Source: Treponema sp.
Lineage (GTDB): Bacteria; Spirochaetota; Spirochaetia; Treponematales; Treponemataceae
Assembly: GCA_017464425.1 (NCBI GenBank)
Contig: JAFUDX010000007.1
Coordinates: forward strand, 1-64,000
Direction: 5' to 3'
DNA: 64,000 nt
The notes under the pieces are model-generated. The model saw nothing but the letters and a program-made list of their open reading frames with translations. It was not told the DNA's origin and did no database searches. Below, piece after piece: positions 51,895-62,135 of this stretch; position 1 is the first letter of the stretch; each line of letters begins with the position of its first letter. The translations under genes and the position numbers were made by a program.

Positions 51895-52656
51895 GTGGGT
51901 CAGAAAGTAAATCCGATCGGTTTGCGTCTTGGAATCAACAAGACTTGGCAGTCACGCTGGTATGCTAATCCTCGTGAATATGCAGACCTTGTTATTGAGG
52001 ATATGAAAATCCGCAATATGGTAAAGGCATTGCCAGAATGTCAGAATGCAGACATTGCAGAAATCGAAATTGTTCGTCATCCGCAGCGTGTTACAATCGT
52101 AATTCACACGGCACGCCCAGGTGTTATTATTGGTGTTAAGGGTGCAAACATTGAAAAAATCAGTGCTGAAATCCAGTCTAAACTGACCAAAAAGGTTCAG
52201 ATTAAGATTAAGGAAATCAAACGCGCTGACATCAATGCGTCACTTATCGCACAGAATATTGGTCGCCAGCTCTCTGGTCGCGGTTCATTCCGCAAGGCTC
52301 TCAAACAGTCTTCTGCAAACGCTATGAAAGGCGGAGCACAGGGAATCAAGATTCGTTTGTCAGGTCGTCTCGGCGGAGCTGATATGAAACGCTCAGAAGA
52401 GCACAAAGAGGGACGAGTTCCTCTTCACACGCTTCGCGCTGATATCGACTACGGCACATTTGAGGCACACACAACATACGGTAAAATCGGTATCAAAGTG
52501 TGGGTCTACAATGGCATGAAGTACGGTCGCGATCCACAGGAAGATGCTGGTCAGCTTGTTCGCAAGCCGCGCCATGAACGCTCTCAGGGTGATGAAAAGC
52601 CAAGAAGCAAGAAACCTCGCGACTCAAAATCTTCTGATGCTGAGTCAAAGGAGTAA
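51895..52656 (+). CDS. rpsC: 30S ribosomal protein S3
   Basis: The product is 253 aa from a GTG start ([21 protein letters not shown]), with GGGGGA upstream. The KH domain motif [14 protein letters not shown] and [12 protein letters not shown] are present. The C-terminal tail is extended and rich in Lys, Arg, Ser and Asp ([19 protein letters not shown]), which is longer than in many bacteria. Confidence 0.96.
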   Translation: MGQKVNPIGLRLGINKTWQSRWYANPREYADLVIEDMKIRNMVKALPECQNADIAEIEIVRHPQRVTIVIHTARPGVIIGVKGANIEKISAEIQSKLTKKVQIKIKEIKRADINASLIAQNIGRQLSGRGSFRKALKQSSANAMKGGAQGIKIRLSGRLGGADMKRSEEHKEGRVPLHTLRADIDYGTFEAHTTYGKIGIKVWVYNGMKYGRDPQEDAGQLVRKPRHERSQGDEKPRSKKPRDSKSSDAESKE

Positions 52657-52661
52657 AGTAA

Positions 52662-53078
52662 ATGCTTAGTCCTAAAAGAGTTATTCACCGCAAGGTACAG
52701 CGCGGCAGAATTAAAGGCTGTGCCACACGTGCAAACACAATCGACTTCGGAGATATTGCTCTCGTAGCATTGGAACCAGTTTGGTTGAGCGCACGCCACA
52801 TTGAGGCAGCTCGTGTTGCTATCAATCGTAAACTCGAACGAAAAGGTAATGTTTGGCTTCGTGTTTACCCAGACAAACCGATAACAAAAAAGCCTGCCGA
52901 TACCCGAATGGGTAAAGGTAAAGGTGCCCCAGAATTCTGGGCAGCTGTTGTAAAACCAGGCGTCATTTTGTTTGAGGTCGGTGGAATTGATGTTAAGCTT
53001 GCAGAACAGGCACTTCAGCTTGCGGCTGCGAAGCTTCCTATCAAAACAAAAATCGCTTTAAAACCAACAAAAGACTAA
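52662..53078 (+). CDS. rplP: 50S ribosomal protein L16
   Basis: The product is 138 aa. It begins [19 protein letters not shown] and contains [19 protein letters not shown], which contacts the A-site tRNA region of the large subunit. It is 5 bp after rpsC. Confidence 0.97.
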   Translation: MLSPKRVIHRKVQRGRIKGCATRANTIDFGDIALVALEPVWLSARHIEAARVAINRKLERKGNVWLRVYPDKPITKKPADTRMGKGKGAPEFWAAVVKPGVILFEVGGIDVKLAEQALQLAAAKLPIKTKIALKPTKD

Positions 53079-53088
53079 GGAGTAAGAA

Positions 53089-53307
53089 ATGGCTGATTCA
53101 AAGAAAACAAAAAAGAATTACAAAGAACTTTCTTACGCTGAGTTGGTTGCACAGCGAAATGAACTTAAACAGAAATACATGGATTTTCGATTCCAGATGG
53201 TAGTCGGCCATGTAGATAACCCTATGCAAAAGCGTGCTATGCGCAAAGACATTGCGCGTTTGAATACGCTTATCCGAGCAAAAGAACTTGCCGGAGCAAA
53301 TAAATAG
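53089..53307 (+). CDS. rpmC: 50S ribosomal protein L29
   Basis: The product is 72 aa, with the usual long helical hairpin (YAELVAQRNELKQKYMDFRFQ) and the conserved PMQKRAMRKDIARLNTLI motif. The N-terminus has a short Lys-rich extension. L29 neighbours L23 at the tunnel exit. Confidence 0.94.
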   Translation: MADSKKTKKNYKELSYAELVAQRNELKQKYMDFRFQMVVGHVDNPMQKRAMRKDIARLNTLIRAKELAGANK

Positions 53308-53317
53308 GAGCTGACCC

Positions 53318-53593
53318 GTGGCAGAACAGGTTGTTCAGAAAAAAAAGGGTGGTAAACGATCTTTTGTGGGGATTGTAACAAGCGATAAAATGGATAAAAC
53401 CATTGTTGTTTCAATCAACACCAAAAAAATGGATACCCTTTACAAAAAGTACGTAACTCGTACAAAGAAATGTAAGGCACACGATGAAAAGAACGATGCT
53501 CACATTGGTGACACAGTTCGTATCGTAGAATGTAGTCCAATCAGCAAAGATAAGTGCTGGCGACTTGCAGAAATCATCGAACGAGCTAGATAA
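53318..53593 (+). CDS. rpsQ: 30S ribosomal protein S17
   Basis: The product is 91 aa from a GTG at 53318 with GGAG upstream. The OB-fold signature is seen in [16 protein letters not shown] and [20 protein letters not shown]. It binds 16S rRNA early in assembly. Confidence 0.95.
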   Translation: MAEQVVQKKKGGKRSFVGIVTSDKMDKTIVVSINTKKMDTLYKKYVTRTKKCKAHDEKNDAHIGDTVRIVECSPISKDKCWRLAEIIERAR

Positions 53594-53611
53594 GCTTAAG
53601 GAGTTAAAGAC

Positions 53612-53980
53612 ATGCTTCAGATGCAATCAAATTTGACAGTTGCCGATAACTCCGGAGCAAAACGAGCTCAGGTAATCAAGGTACTCGGTGGCTCACACCG
53701 CCGATATGCCGGAATCGGTGATGTCGTAGTAGTAGCAATTAAGGAAGCAATTCCTACTTCTACTATCAAAGAAGGTGCTGTAGAAAAGGCTGTTATCGTT
53801 CGCGTTGCGAAAGAATACCGCCGTCCTGATGGAACCTATATCCGCTTTGATGACAACGCATGCGTTATCGTTGATGCAGATAAAAACCCAAAAGGAAAAC
53901 GAATTTTTGGACCGGTAGCCCGTGAGCTTCGTGATATGGATTGCATGAAAATCGTATCACTTGCGCCGGAAGTTCTGTAA
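53612..53980 (+). CDS. rplN: 50S ribosomal protein L14
   Basis: The product is 122 aa, beginning [27 protein letters not shown], a highly conserved L14 start. [14 protein letters not shown] marks the end. L14 forms an inter-subunit bridge. It lies 18 bp after rpsQ. Confidence 0.97.
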   Translation: MLQMQSNLTVADNSGAKRAQVIKVLGGSHRRYAGIGDVVVVAIKEAIPTSTIKEGAVEKAVIVRVAKEYRRPDGTYIRFDDNACVIVDADKNPKGKRIFGPVARELRDMDCMKIVSLAPEVL

Positions 53981-53993
53981 GGAGAATTGAATA

Positions 53994-54308
53994 ATGAACA
54001 AGAAATTCAAAATCCATAAGGACGATACCGTCCAGGTAATTGCAGGAAAAGATAAAGGTAAGCGCGGAACAATCGTTCGTGTCATTACTAAAAAAGATGC
54101 AGTTATCGTTTCAGGAATCAACATTGTCAAAAAGGCAATGAAAAAGCGAAGCCAGCAGGATCAAGGCGGAATCGTCGAGATTGAGGCTCCGTTGCACATC
54201 TCTAATGTCGCACTCGTTTGCAAAAAATGTGGTCCGACAAGAGTTGGATATAAAATTGACGGCGACAAAAAGATTCGTGTCTGCCGCAAATGTGGAGAAG
54301 CACTGTAA
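53994..54308 (+). CDS. rplX: 50S ribosomal protein L24
   Basis: The product is 104 aa. The KOW motif is [21 protein letters not shown]. The C-terminal [12 protein letters not shown]...[10 protein letters not shown] has two CxxC pairs, suggesting zinc binding. It is coupled to rplE by a TAATG overlap. Confidence 0.96.
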   Translation: MNKKFKIHKDDTVQVIAGKDKGKRGTIVRVITKKDAVIVSGINIVKKAMKKRSQQDQGGIVEIEAPLHISNVALVCKKCGPTRVGYKIDGDKKIRVCRKCGEAL

Positions 54309-54859
54309 TGGATAATTACGTACCACGGCTTAAGAAAGTCTACAAGGACAAAATCGCCCCAGAGCTCTTCAAAGAACTCGGTTACACATCCGTCATGCAG
54401 ATTCCCAAACTTGTAAAAGTTGTGGTGAGCATGGGTGTTGGCGAAGCTCTCACTAACAAGAAACTCCTTGACGCCGCAGTAGCTGACATTACTCAGATTA
54501 CTGGACAGCATGCTGTAAAAACGAGGGCGAGAAAGAGTATTGCAAACTTCAAGTTGCGTGAGGGCAATGAAGTTGGTGTAATGGTAACATTGCGCGGTAA
54601 CAATATGTACGAATTCTTGGACCGCCTCATCAATGTAGCATTACCTCGTGTAAAGGATTTCCGCGGAATCAAAGCAACTGGTTTTGACGGACACGGAAAT
54701 TTCTCTCTTGGTATTACTGAACAGATTATCTTCCCAGAAATCGACTTCGACAAAATCACGAAGATTGCTGGTATGAACATCGCTATCGTAACAAGTGCAA
54801 ACACCGATGCAGAGGCAAAAGCACTTCTTACCAAGTTCAACATGCCGTTCAGGAAGTAG
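54308..54859 (+). CDS. rplE: 50S ribosomal protein L5
   Basis: The product is 183 aa from the ATG overlapping the rplX stop. Typical regions are [43 protein letters not shown] and [30 protein letters not shown]5 binds 5S rRNA and tRNA at the P site. Confidence 0.97.
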   Translation: MDNYVPRLKKVYKDKIAPELFKELGYTSVMQIPKLVKVVVSMGVGEALTNKKLLDAAVADITQITGQHAVKTRARKSIANFKLREGNEVGVMVTLRGNNMYEFLDRLINVALPRVKDFRGIKATGFDGHGNFSLGITEQIIFPEIDFDKITKIAGMNIAIVTSANTDAEAKALLTKFNMPFRK

Positions 54860-54868
54860 TGAGGAATC

Positions 54869-55054
54869 ATGGCTAAGAAATCAATGGTTATCAAGGCGGC
54901 TCGCCCTCAGAAATATAAGACACGCGAATACAACCGCTGTCAGATTTGTGGGCGTCCTCGCGGTTATTTGCGCAAGTTTAAGATGTGCCGTATTTGTTTC
55001 CGCAAAATGGCCGGTGAAGGTCTTTTGCCAGGCGTAACAAAATCTAGCTGGTAG
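54869..55054 (+). CDS. rpsN: 30S ribosomal protein S14, zinc-binding type
   Basis: The product is 61 aa, the short zinc form: two CxxC pairs in [22 protein letters not shown]. The usual end [11 protein letters not shown] is present. The long zinc-free paralogue used under zinc shortage is not in this window. Confidence 0.96.
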   Translation: MAKKSMVIKAARPQKYKTREYNRCQICGRPRGYLRKFKMCRICFRKMAGEGLLPGVTKSSW

Positions 55055-55067
55055 TGGAGGAATAGAA

Positions 55068-55466
55068 ATGAGTGTATCAGATCCAATCGCAGATATGCTG
55101 ACTAAGATTCGTAACGCTGTTCAGGTTCGCCACGAAAAAGTTGATGTTCCGACATCAAAACTTAAGTTGGAAATTGTTAAAATCCTGAAAACAGAAGGTT
55201 ACATTAAGAATTTCAAGAAAGTTCAGGAAGATGGAAAAAACATCATCCGAATCTTCTTGAAATATGACGATTCAAACAATTCGGTTATTCACGGTGTAGA
55301 AAAAATCTCTACTCCTGGTCGCCGAGTTTATTCTGGTTATAAAGATTTGCCACGCATCTACAATGGTTTGGGAACATTGATTGTTTCTACTTCTGCTGGT
55401 GTTACAACTGGTAAGAAAGCGACAGAAAAGATGGTCGGTGGTGAATTGGTTTGCAAAGTCTGGTAA
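55068..55466 (+). CDS. rpsH: 30S ribosomal protein S8
   Basis: The product is 132 aa. Signature regions are [29 protein letters not shown] and the C-terminal [26 protein letters not shown]. In enterobacteria S8 represses the spc genes by binding the rplE leader; here rplX and rplE overlap, so any such site would be inside coding sequence. Confidence 0.97.
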   Translation: MSVSDPIADMLTKIRNAVQVRHEKVDVPTSKLKLEIVKILKTEGYIKNFKKVQEDGKNIIRIFLKYDDSNNSVIHGVEKISTPGRRVYSGYKDLPRIYNGLGTLIVSTSAGVTTGKKATEKMVGGELVCKVW

Positions 55467-55478
55467 TAGGAGGAAGAC

Positions 55479-56018
55479 ATGTCAAAAATTGGTAAGCTTC
55501 CTGTTGCTATTCCAGCGGGAGTTACAATCACTGTAAATCCTGGACTTGTTACTGTAAAAGGTCCAAAAGGTGAACTCAAAGAAAAAATCAACGATTTGGT
55601 TACTGTCGAAGTAAACGGTGCTGAATTGGTGGTTAAACCAGTAAATGAATCAAAGAATGCTGGTGCGGCTCATGGCTTGTACCGCAATCTCATTCATAAC
55701 ATGGTCGTTGGTGTTACAGAAGGATTCACAAAATCTCTTATCATCACTGGTGTCGGTTATCGTGCAGAAGTTAAGGGCAAAGAACTTGTTATGAATCTCG
55801 GATATTCATCTGACTTCATCGCAGTTATTCCTGAGGGACTTACTGTTACAGCAGACGCAGCGGGTAAGGTTACTATCACTGGTATTTCTAAACAGTTGGT
55901 AGGTGAATTCAGCGCTCAGCTTCGTAAATTGCGTGCTCCAGAGCCATACAAAGGCAAAGGAATCCGCTATGAAACTGAAGTCATCAGACGCAAAGTCGGT
56001 AAAACCGGCGTTAAATAA
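55479..56018 (+). CDS. rplF: 50S ribosomal protein L6
   Basis: The product is 179 aa. [18 protein letters not shown] begins the first domain and [24 protein letters not shown] ends the second. L6 stabilises the sarcin-ricin loop region. The spacing to rplR is 14 bp. Confidence 0.97.
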   Translation: MSKIGKLPVAIPAGVTITVNPGLVTVKGPKGELKEKINDLVTVEVNGAELVVKPVNESKNAGAAHGLYRNLIHNMVVGVTEGFTKSLIITGVGYRAEVKGKELVMNLGYSSDFIAVIPEGLTVTADAAGKVTITGISKQLVGEFSAQLRKLRAPEPYKGKGIRYETEVIRRKVGKTGVK

Positions 56019-56032
56019 GGCGGGGTAACACA

Positions 56033-56398
56033 ATGTTCATTAAAAAGATGAATGATAAAGCAAGAAAACGCTTGCATCGTAAGATTCATATCCGTAAGTC
56101 AATCTACGGAACTGCTGAGCGTCCACGCATGACCGTGTACCGAAGCAACACGAATCTTTATGTTCAGGTTATTGACGATGATAAGGGACATACCCTTGCT
56201 TCAATTTCCACTTTGGAAAAAGAATTTGCCGACCTCAAGCCAAATACTGAGGGTGCAGCAAAGCTCGGTGAAGCATTTGGAAAACGCCTGCAGGACAAAA
56301 AGATTACAACCGTAGTCTTTGACCGCAACGGTTATCTGTATCATGGTGTTGTTAAGGCCCTTGCCGATGGAACCCGCAAAGCAGGTATCATTTTCTAG
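56033..56398 (+). CDS. rplR: 50S ribosomal protein L18
   Basis: The product is 121 aa. [32 protein letters not shown] and [28 protein letters not shown] are the standard blocks. It binds 5S rRNA with L5. rpsE follows 8 bp later. Confidence 0.96.
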   Translation: MFIKKMNDKARKRLHRKIHIRKSIYGTAERPRMTVYRSNTNLYVQVIDDDKGHTLASISTLEKEFADLKPNTEGAAKLGEAFGKRLQDKKITTVVFDRNGYLYHGVVKALADGTRKAGIIF

Positions 56399-56406
56399 GA
56401 GAGTCT

Positions 56407-56916
56407 ATGGAACGCCAGAATAAGTTTGACAAAGAGCAGAAAGAATTCGTCGAAAAACTTGTAAGACTGAACCGCACTGCAAAAACCACCAAAGGTGGTC
56501 GCGCAATGTCTTTCTCAGCACTTACAGTTGTAGGCGATGGAAAAGGTCGCGTCGGATACGGATTTGGTAAGGCCAATGATGTTTCTGAGGCAATTCGTAA
56601 GAGCATCGATAAGGCAAAGCGAAATCTTATGTTCGTTCCTGTAAAGAACGGCACTTTGCCACATGAAATGCTTGGTAACTATAAGAGTTCTTCAATTCTT
56701 CTTAAACCAGCTTGTCCGGGAACGGGAATTATCGCTGGTGGCACTGTCCGTGCTATCATGGATGCAATTGGAGCAACAGATGTCATTTCTAAGTCTTTGG
56801 GATCTTCAAGCCCGGTTAATGTAGTTCGCGCTACATTCAACGCTCTTGAAAACCTCATGGATGCAAAAGAAGTCGCATCTAACAGAGGTAAATCTCTGCA
56901 GGATATGTGGGGTTAA
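56407..56916 (+). CDS. rpsE: 30S ribosomal protein S5
   Basis: The product is 169 aa. The double-stranded RNA-binding block [31 protein letters not shown] and [22 protein letters not shown] are characteristic. It sits at the mRNA entry and affects accuracy. rpmD starts 2 bp after the stop. Confidence 0.97.
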   Translation: MERQNKFDKEQKEFVEKLVRLNRTAKTTKGGRAMSFSALTVVGDGKGRVGYGFGKANDVSEAIRKSIDKAKRNLMFVPVKNGTLPHEMLGNYKSSSILLKPACPGTGIIAGGTVRAIMDAIGATDVISKSLGSSSPVNVVRATFNALENLMDAKEVASNRGKSLQDMWG

Positions 56917-56918
56917 TT

Positions 56919-57104
56919 ATGGCTAAGAAAATTAAAGTTACTCTCGTAAAGAGCGTTATTGGTCAGAAACCTGAAAAAAAGGCAACTGTCCGCAGTCTTG
57001 GTCTTAAAAAGATTAGCTCTTCAGTTGTTCATGAAGCAAATCCAGCCATTCTTGGAATGGTGAATGCTGTCGCACACCTTGTTAAAGTAGAGGAGGCTGA
57101 ATAA
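56919..57104 (+). CDS. rpmD: 50S ribosomal protein L30
   Basis: The product is 61 aa from the ATG at 56919. [28 protein letters not shown] is the L30 signature. The TAA overlaps the rplO ATG. Confidence 0.95.
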   Translation: MAKKIKVTLVKSVIGQKPEKKATVRSLGLKKISSSVVHEANPAILGMVNAVAHLVKVEEAE

Positions 57105-57577
57105 TGTCTGATTTTCTTTTGCACGCACCAGAGGGCGCAAACAAAAAGCCGAAGAGAGTAGGACGCGGTTCTTCTTCTGGACTCGGTACAACGGCAGGAA
57201 AGGGAAACAAAGGTCAGCAGTCTCGCTCAGGCAAGGCTGTGCCGTATGTCGGATTTGAAGGCGGTCAGATGCCTCTCTACCGACGAATCGCTCACCGCGG
57301 TTTCTCAAACTATCCGTTCAAGAAAGAATATGCTATCGTCAATGTGTCTGACCTTGAAGCAAAATTCAATGCAGGTGAGACAGTTGATGCGGCTGCTCTT
57401 AAAGCAAAAGGTTTGGTTAAATCTTCAGCTAAATTAGTTAAAATTCTCGGCGACGGGGATTTGGCAAAGAGCCTCACGGTTTCTGTCGATAAGGTTTCTG
57501 CTTCTGCAAAAGCTAAAATCGAAAAGGCTGGTGGTTCAGTAAAAGAAGCTGAAGAAAAATCAACTGAATCAAAATAA
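57104..57577 (+). CDS. rplO: 50S ribosomal protein L15
   Basis: The product is 157 aa. The Gly-rich start (KKPKRVGRGSSSGLGTTAGKGNKGQQSRSG) and FEGGQMPLYRRIAHRGFSN are diagnostic. The C-terminus ends in an extra acidic and Lys-rich stretch (EKAGGSVKEAEEKSTESK). Confidence 0.96.
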   Translation: MSDFLLHAPEGANKKPKRVGRGSSSGLGTTAGKGNKGQQSRSGKAVPYVGFEGGQMPLYRRIAHRGFSNYPFKKEYAIVNVSDLEAKFNAGETVDAAALKAKGLVKSSAKLVKILGDGDLAKSLTVSVDKVSASAKAKIEKAGGSVKEAEEKSTESK

Positions 57578-57590
57578 AATGTTTTTAATG

Positions 57591-57611
57591 GCCTGGACTA
57601 CAAGTCTGGGC
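57591..57611 (+). promoter_or_regulatory. Hairpin between rplO and secY
   Basis: GCCTGGACT pairs with AGTCTGGGC (two G-T wobbles) around a three-base loop, 21 bp before the secY start. No T run follows at once, so attenuation or RNA processing is more likely than full termination. Confidence 0.55.
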
Positions 57612-57632
57612 TATTAGTCTTTGGAGAGGCAA

Positions 57633-58967
57633 ATGGCAAATAATCCAATTGCAAATATGTTCAAAATTAAAGAATTGCGTGACCGTATTTTCTTTACTTT
57701 TGTAATTCTCGTAGTTTTCCGTCTTGGATGTGTTCTTACTATTCCAGGAATCAATGCTCAGGTTCTCGTAAATTATTTCGAAGAACTTGCTCGGCATAAT
57801 AAAAACGCGTTTGCCAGTTACATGGACTTTTTTGCCGGTGGTGCATTCTCAAATTTTTCTGTGTTCATGCTCGGCGTTATGCCGTACATCTCAACGCAGA
57901 TTATTTTGCAACTTGCTTTGATTATCTTCCCATCGCTCAAACGGGCGGCTCAGGAAGATGGCGGTCAGCGAAAAGTTGCTGCATGGACGCGAATCGGTAC
58001 GGTTTTTGTCTGTCTTATTCAGTCTTTGGCGGTAACTGTGTATGCTTCTAGCATTCCAGGCGCAATCGCTCTTGAAAATCAGCTTGCATTTAAGTTGCTT
58101 GCAATGCTCACTGTTACAACAGGTGCAATGATTACAGTATGGCTTGGTGATCAAATCACCGCTCATGGTATCGGAAACGGAATTTCTATCTTGATTTTCG
58201 CTGGTATCGTGGCTCGCTTGCCTCATGCGGTTATTGAACTTCGCAACCGAGTTGCTGATGGTTCATTGAACCCGGTATTTGTAATCATCGTTTTGCTCAT
58301 GTTCATCGCTATTATCGCTTTTGTCGTGTACGAACAGTCTGGCGAGCGAAAAATTCCGGTTCACTATGCAAAGCGTGTAGTTGGTAATAAAATGTATGGC
58401 GGTCAGAGCACATACATTCCGTTCAAAATCAATCCGTCGGGAGTAATTCCAGTAATCTTCGCATCATCGTTCCTTACATTCCCGTTGCAGATTGTTTCTA
58501 GTCTTGGTAATAATCAGAATTCAGCTCGCTGGATTGCTTCGCTCTCGGCTAAGCTCAATCCGACTGGTTGGCTCTACAATATTCTTCTCGTTCTGCTTAT
58601 CATTTTCTTTGCATACTTCTACACACAGGTAACCCTGAACCCCACAGAAATCGCAAAGAATATCCGTGAGAACGGCGGCTCAATTCCAGGCATCCGTACT
58701 GACAAAACAGAAGAGTACATGCAGAAAATTCTGAACAGACTTGTATTGCCCGGCTCACTCTATCTTGCTGCAATCGCAGTTTTGCCGACAATCATCCAAA
58801 ATCTTTTTGGCTTCCCGCAGTCAATCTCAATGCTGATGGGTGGCACCTCGCTCTTGATTTTGGTTGGTGTTGACTTGGATACCATGAGTCAGGTTGAAGC
58901 ACTTCTTAAGATGCACCATGCAGATGGCCTTGTTAAGAAGGGCAAATTACGATCAAGAAATTTGTAG
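57633..58967 (+). CDS. secY: Protein translocase subunit SecY
   Basis: The product is 444 aa from the ATG at 57633, with GGAG upstream. Ten membrane helices fit the pattern, with conserved LGVMPYISTQIILQLA, GQITAHGIGNGISILIFAGI-like and RVVGNKMYGGQSTYIPFKINPSGVIPVIFASS regions. SecY forms the channel for export with SecE and SecG. No adk, map or infA follows, unlike many bacteria. Confidence 0.97.
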   Translation: MANNPIANMFKIKELRDRIFFTFVILVVFRLGCVLTIPGINAQVLVNYFEELARHNKNAFASYMDFFAGGAFSNFSVFMLGVMPYISTQIILQLALIIFPSLKRAAQEDGGQRKVAAWTRIGTVFVCLIQSLAVTVYASSIPGAIALENQLAFKLLAMLTVTTGAMITVWLGDQITAHGIGNGISILIFAGIVARLPHAVIELRNRVADGSLNPVFVIIVLLMFIAIIAFVVYEQSGERKIPVHYAKRVVGNKMYGGQSTYIPFKINPSGVIPVIFASSFLTFPLQIVSSLGNNQNSARWIASLSAKLNPTGWLYNILLVLLIIFFAYFYTQVTLNPTEIAKNIRENGGSIPGIRTDKTEEYMQKILNRLVLPGSLYLAAIAVLPTIIQNLFGFPQSISMLMGGTSLLILVGVDLDTMSQVEALLKMHHADGLVKKGKLRSRNL

Positions 58968-59015
58968 TTTTTACAGAATTTCTTGGTTTTCCTATAGAAT
59001 AAGATTGGGGTTTTG

Positions 59016-59070
59016 TGATATACTCATCGGACTTGAATTGTAGATTATTGCAATCTGCCATGATTCAAGT
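59016..59070 (+). promoter_or_regulatory. Extended -10 promoter and leader hairpin before rpmJ
   Basis: TGaTATACT (59016-59024) is an extended -10 box without a clear -35. Just after it ACTTGAAT (59031-59038) pairs with ATTCAAGT (59063-59070), enclosing AGATT/AATCT. This may give separate expression of the rpmJ-rpsM-rpsK part. Confidence 0.55.
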
Positions 59071-59098
59071 GAAGTAATCTATCCCCAGGGGGACTTTT

Positions 59099-59212
59099 AT
59101 GAAAGTACGAACCAGCGTAAAGCCCATCTGTGATAAGTGTAAGGTTATCAAACGAAACGGAATCATCCGTATCATTTGTTCAAACCCAAAGCATAAGCAG
59201 AAGCAGGGTTAA
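59099..59212 (+). CDS. rpmJ: 50S ribosomal protein L36
   Basis: The product is 37 aa: [20 protein letters not shown] then [17 protein letters not shown]. The three Cys and one His form the zinc site. The ATG at 59099 is preceded by GGGGGA. rpsM follows 10 bp later. Confidence 0.97.
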   Translation: MKVRTSVKPICDKCKVIKRNGIIRIICSNPKHKQKQG

Positions 59213-59222
59213 GGAGTAAGAG

Positions 59223-59594
59223 ATGGCTCGAATTGCGGGAGTTGACCTCCCAAATAAACATGTCGATGTTGCATTGACTTACATTTACGGTATTGGTCGT
59301 TCATCAGCCGCTGCAATTTGTGAAAAGACAAAGATTGATCCTCACAAATTGATTAATGATTTGGATCAGGACGAGTTGGCTAAAATCCGTACTTTGATTG
59401 ATACAGAGTACAAGGTTGAAGGTCATCTTCGCTCAGAGATTGGTCTTAACATCAAGCGTTTGATGGATATCGGTTGTTACCGTGGTCTTCGTCATCGAAA
59501 AGGCTTGCCGTGCCGTGGTCAGCGCACACGTACGAATGCGCGCACTCGCAAAGGTAAGAAGAAGACTGTCGCTAACAAGAAGAAGGCAGTCTAA
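59223..59594 (+). CDS. rpsM: 30S ribosomal protein S13
   Basis: The product is 123 aa. [22 protein letters not shown] and the tail [22 protein letters not shown] are diagnostic. It contacts tRNA and the L5 bridge. AAGGAG precedes the ATG. Confidence 0.97.
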   Translation: MARIAGVDLPNKHVDVALTYIYGIGRSSAAAICEKTKIDPHKLINDLDQDELAKIRTLIDTEYKVEGHLRSEIGLNIKRLMDIGCYRGLRHRKGLPCRGQRTRTNARTRKGKKKTVANKKKAV

Positions 59595-59615
59595 TTAGAC
59601 GGAGGAATTTAGGTA

Positions 59616-59996
59616 ATGGCAACCGCAAAAAAGCGAAAGGAAAAGAAGAGCGTATACGAGGGAAATGTTTACATTCAGGCTACGTTCAACAATACTATCG
59701 TAACTATTACAGATTTGAACGGAAATGCTCTTTCTTGGGCATCTTCTGGCGGACTCGGCTTCCGTGGAGCAAAAAAATCAACTCCATTTGCCGCTCAGAC
59801 TGTTGCTGAGACAGCAGTTCAGAAGGCAGTAAGCTATGGTCTTCGCGAAGTTCATGTCTATGTAAAAGGTCCAGGAATGGGTCGTGAGAACGCTGTCCGA
59901 GCACTCGGTGCTTTGGGATTGAAGGTAAAATCAATTGCTGATACAACTCCAATTCCGCACAATGGATGTCGTCCACGCAAGACTCGCCGTATGTAA
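59616..59996 (+). CDS. rpsK: 30S ribosomal protein S11
   Basis: The product is 126 aa. [21 protein letters not shown] and [18 protein letters not shown] are standard. rpsD, which normally follows in many bacteria, is absent; the space before rpoA holds a structured non-coding spacer instead. Confidence 0.97.
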   Translation: MATAKKRKEKKSVYEGNVYIQATFNNTIVTITDLNGNALSWASSGGLGFRGAKKSTPFAAQTVAETAVQKAVSYGLREVHVYVKGPGMGRENAVRALGALGLKVKSIADTTPIPHNGCRPRKTRRM

Positions 59997-60166
59997 CTTT
60001 CTTCGATGTTTTAATTCGTTTTGGGCAGACGTTCTGTCCAAGCGTATTGAAAGTCGAAGTTTATGCTGAATAGCATAGTTACTATCAGATAGTTGGAAAG
60101 TCAGAAGAAATTCTGACATGGAACAGTAGCTCCTATATGGGCTCTCAATTTTAAAAAGGAGTTCAG
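59997..60166 (+). promoter_or_regulatory. Structured spacer between rpsK and rpoA
   Basis: This 170-bp spacer can form GTCAGAA-gaaa-TTCTGAC (perfect, about 60102-60119), CTATC-a-GATAG, GGGCAGA-cgt-TCTGTCC and a distant CTTCGA with TCGAAG pairing. It takes the position of rpsD in other operons. It could be a leader controlling rpoA and rplQ; no homologue is known to me. Confidence 0.5.
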
Positions 60167-61237
60167 ATGGCTCGTAAAAACTTGCTGAAAGGTTTTAAAA
60201 AACCTAAGACCGTTCAGTTCGAACATCTTGAAACGAATCCAAATTACGGAAAGTTTATTGCTTATCCTTTTGAAACAGGTTTCGGTACAACAATTGGAAA
60301 TACACTCCGACGTGTACTTCTTTCATCTATTCAGGGATATGCAATTTCCTCAGTAAGAATCACTTCTTACGATCCTGACGGTGTTCCTCATGTGATTTCT
60401 AGTGAATTCGAAGCAATTCAAAATGTTTCTGAAGATACATTGGAAATCTTGAACAGTCTCAAACTTATGCGCTTGAGATTGCCAGAGGATGTTGAGCAGG
60501 ATACACTTCTTTTTGAATTCAAAGGTCCTGGCGTTGTTAAGACTGATGACTTTGCAAAAGAAGGTCAGCTTGAAATTCTTACAAAAGATGTGCCTGTATT
60601 CACTATGATGGAAGGTGCTCGTGTTGAATTTGAAATTCAGGTTGATTTGGGACGAGGATATGTTCCTGCAGAAGTAAATGAACACTACATCGAAGTTGTT
60701 GGTACAATTCCGATGGATGCAATCTTTACTCCTGTTACAAAAGTTAAGTACATGATTGAGCCTTGCCGAGTCGGTGAGCGCAACGATTATGACAAACTTG
60801 TTCTTGAAGTTTGGACGGACGGAACAATTTCTCCAGAAGATGCATTGGCAGAAGCGGCAAAGATTGCGAAAGATCATTTCACGGTATTTGTCAACTTCAA
60901 TGACAGTGATATTTCAGGGGGAGATGATTTTGATGAAGGCGATGAGAAGATTCGTCAATTGCTCAAAACTCCGGTCGAAGAGCTTGAACTTTCAGTTCGT
61001 TCATCAAATTGTCTTAAAAATGCGAATATTCGCACAATTGGCGAATTGACAAAGAAAACTGAAGATGATATTGCCAAGACTCGAAACTTCGGCAAAAAAT
61101 CTCTTACGGAAATCAAAGAAAAGCTTCAGGAATGGGGCTTGAGCTTGGGTATGACCGATTACAGTCATCTTAAGAATTCTGTCAATTTAGCAAAGCCGTC
61201 ACAGGGCGTTCAGGCGCAGGCCGAACAATCTGAATAG
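60167..61237 (+). CDS. rpoA: RNA polymerase alpha subunit
   Basis: The product is 356 aa. The N-terminal assembly domain begins [21 protein letters not shown] and has [21 protein letters not shown]. The C-terminal domain (about 265-335) has [25 protein letters not shown] and [14 protein letters not shown], which bind UP elements and activators. A tail of about 20 residues follows. AAAGGAG precedes the ATG. Confidence 0.97.
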   Translation: MARKNLLKGFKKPKTVQFEHLETNPNYGKFIAYPFETGFGTTIGNTLRRVLLSSIQGYAISSVRITSYDPDGVPHVISSEFEAIQNVSEDTLEILNSLKLMRLRLPEDVEQDTLLFEFKGPGVVKTDDFAKEGQLEILTKDVPVFTMMEGARVEFEIQVDLGRGYVPAEVNEHYIEVVGTIPMDAIFTPVTKVKYMIEPCRVGERNDYDKLVLEVWTDGTISPEDALAEAAKIAKDHFTVFVNFNDSDISGGDDFDEGDEKIRQLLKTPVEELELSVRSSNCLKNANIRTIGELTKKTEDDIAKTRNFGKKSLTEIKEKLQEWGLSLGMTDYSHLKNSVNLAKPSQGVQAQAEQSE

Positions 61238-61261
61238 GCTCAATATATAAGGAAGAATCCA

Positions 61262-61771
61262 ATGAAAAATAAAACGGGATTTAATCCACTTTCACGAACA
61301 GCCGCTCATCAGCGAGCAATGGCGCGAAATATGGTTACCTCACTTTTCAGATTCGAACGCATTACAACAACAAAGGCTAAGGCTAAAGAAGTCCGTAAGG
61401 CGGCTGAAAAGTTGATTACTCGCAGTAAAGTTGATTCTGTACATAATCGTCGTACTGCTGCAAAGTTCATTCAGGACGAAAAAATCTTGAATAAACTCTT
61501 CACAGAAATCGGACCACGCATGAAGGAGCGCAATGGTGGTTACACTCGCATCCTTAAACTTGGTTTCCGACAGGGTGACGCTGCCGATGTTGTAATCCTT
61601 GAATTGGTCGATTATAAGTTGCCTTCAAGTGAAGAAGAAAAACCGGCAAAGGCTAAAAAAGCAGAAAAAACTGAGGCTAAAAAACCTGCTGCTAAAAAAG
61701 CTCCTGCAAAAAAAGCTGCATCAAAAGCTAAGACTGCAGAGAAAGCAGCTCCTGCTGAAGAAGCAAAATAA
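61262..61771 (+). CDS. rplQ: 50S ribosomal protein L17 with extended Lys/Ala tail
   Basis: The product is 169 aa. The L17 core ends near residue 118 ([40 protein letters not shown]). Then about 45 residues of Lys, Ala and Pro repeats follow ([20 protein letters not shown]). Similar tails occur in some other bacteria and may contact RNA. Confidence 0.95.
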   Translation: MKNKTGFNPLSRTAAHQRAMARNMVTSLFRFERITTTKAKAKEVRKAAEKLITRSKVDSVHNRRTAAKFIQDEKILNKLFTEIGPRMKERNGGYTRILKLGFRQGDAADVVILELVDYKLPSSEEEKPAKAKKAEKTEAKKPAAKKAPAKKAASKAKTAEKAAPAEEAK

Positions 61772-61782
61772 AGGAGTTAAAT

Positions 61783-62028
61783 ATGTCTAAAGCACATCGC
61801 GGAACTGGAGTTCGTAACGAACCGAATCATGGTCGTGGAAAATGTCCACGCTGTGGAAAAGAAAATATCAAAGTCCTTTACGAAAAGGAAATTGATGGCA
61901 ATACAGTGAAAGTTTGCAAACGCTGCAATGCTGAGCTGAAGAATATTGCACGCAAAGAAGCTAGAGCAAGCAAAGCCGCAGCAGCTGCTGCCGCACCAGC
62001 TACAGAAGAAGCTCCAGCAGAAGCATAA
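61783..62028 (+). CDS. Small zinc-ribbon protein following rplQ
   Basis: The product is 81 aa. Two CxxC pairs (KCPRCGKENIKVLYEKE and VKVCKRCNAELKN) form a zinc ribbon. The start MSKAHRGTGVRNEPNHGRGK is basic and the tail is Ala-rich. A protein of this type appears at the same place in treponemes, and the context suggests a ribosome-linked role, but its function is unknown. AAGGAG lies upstream of the ATG. Confidence 0.85.
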   Translation: MSKAHRGTGVRNEPNHGRGKCPRCGKENIKVLYEKEIDGNTVKVCKRCNAELKNIARKEARASKAAAAAAAPATEEAPAEA

Positions 62029-62046
62029 GTTTTTACACTATGCGAT

Positions 62047-62081
62047 GCCACTCCTTAATACAGGGGTGGCTTTATTTTTTT
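62047..62081 (+). terminator. Terminator of the ribosomal protein operon
   Basis: GCCACTCC pairs with GGGGTGGC (one T-G wobble), followed by a long T-rich run. This marks the end of the run that starts at tuf. Confidence 0.9.
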
Positions 62082-62086
62082 AGGAA

Positions 62087-62114
62087 TTGTTTTTTATAAA
62101 TATCGCATTATAAT
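62087..62114 (+). promoter_or_regulatory. Promoter of the exported protein gene
   Basis: TTGTTT (62087-62092), a 16-bp spacer and TATAAT (62109-62114) precede an AGGAGG ribosome site and the ATG at 62136. Confidence 0.7.
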
Positions 62115-62135
62115 ACCACATAACAGGAGGTCAAA

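Noticed and set aside
41832-60040. A shared 12-mer (TCTGTCCAAGCG) in the ncRNA and the rpoA spacer
   Set aside because: A match this short is close to chance for the lengths compared, and the surrounding structures differ.
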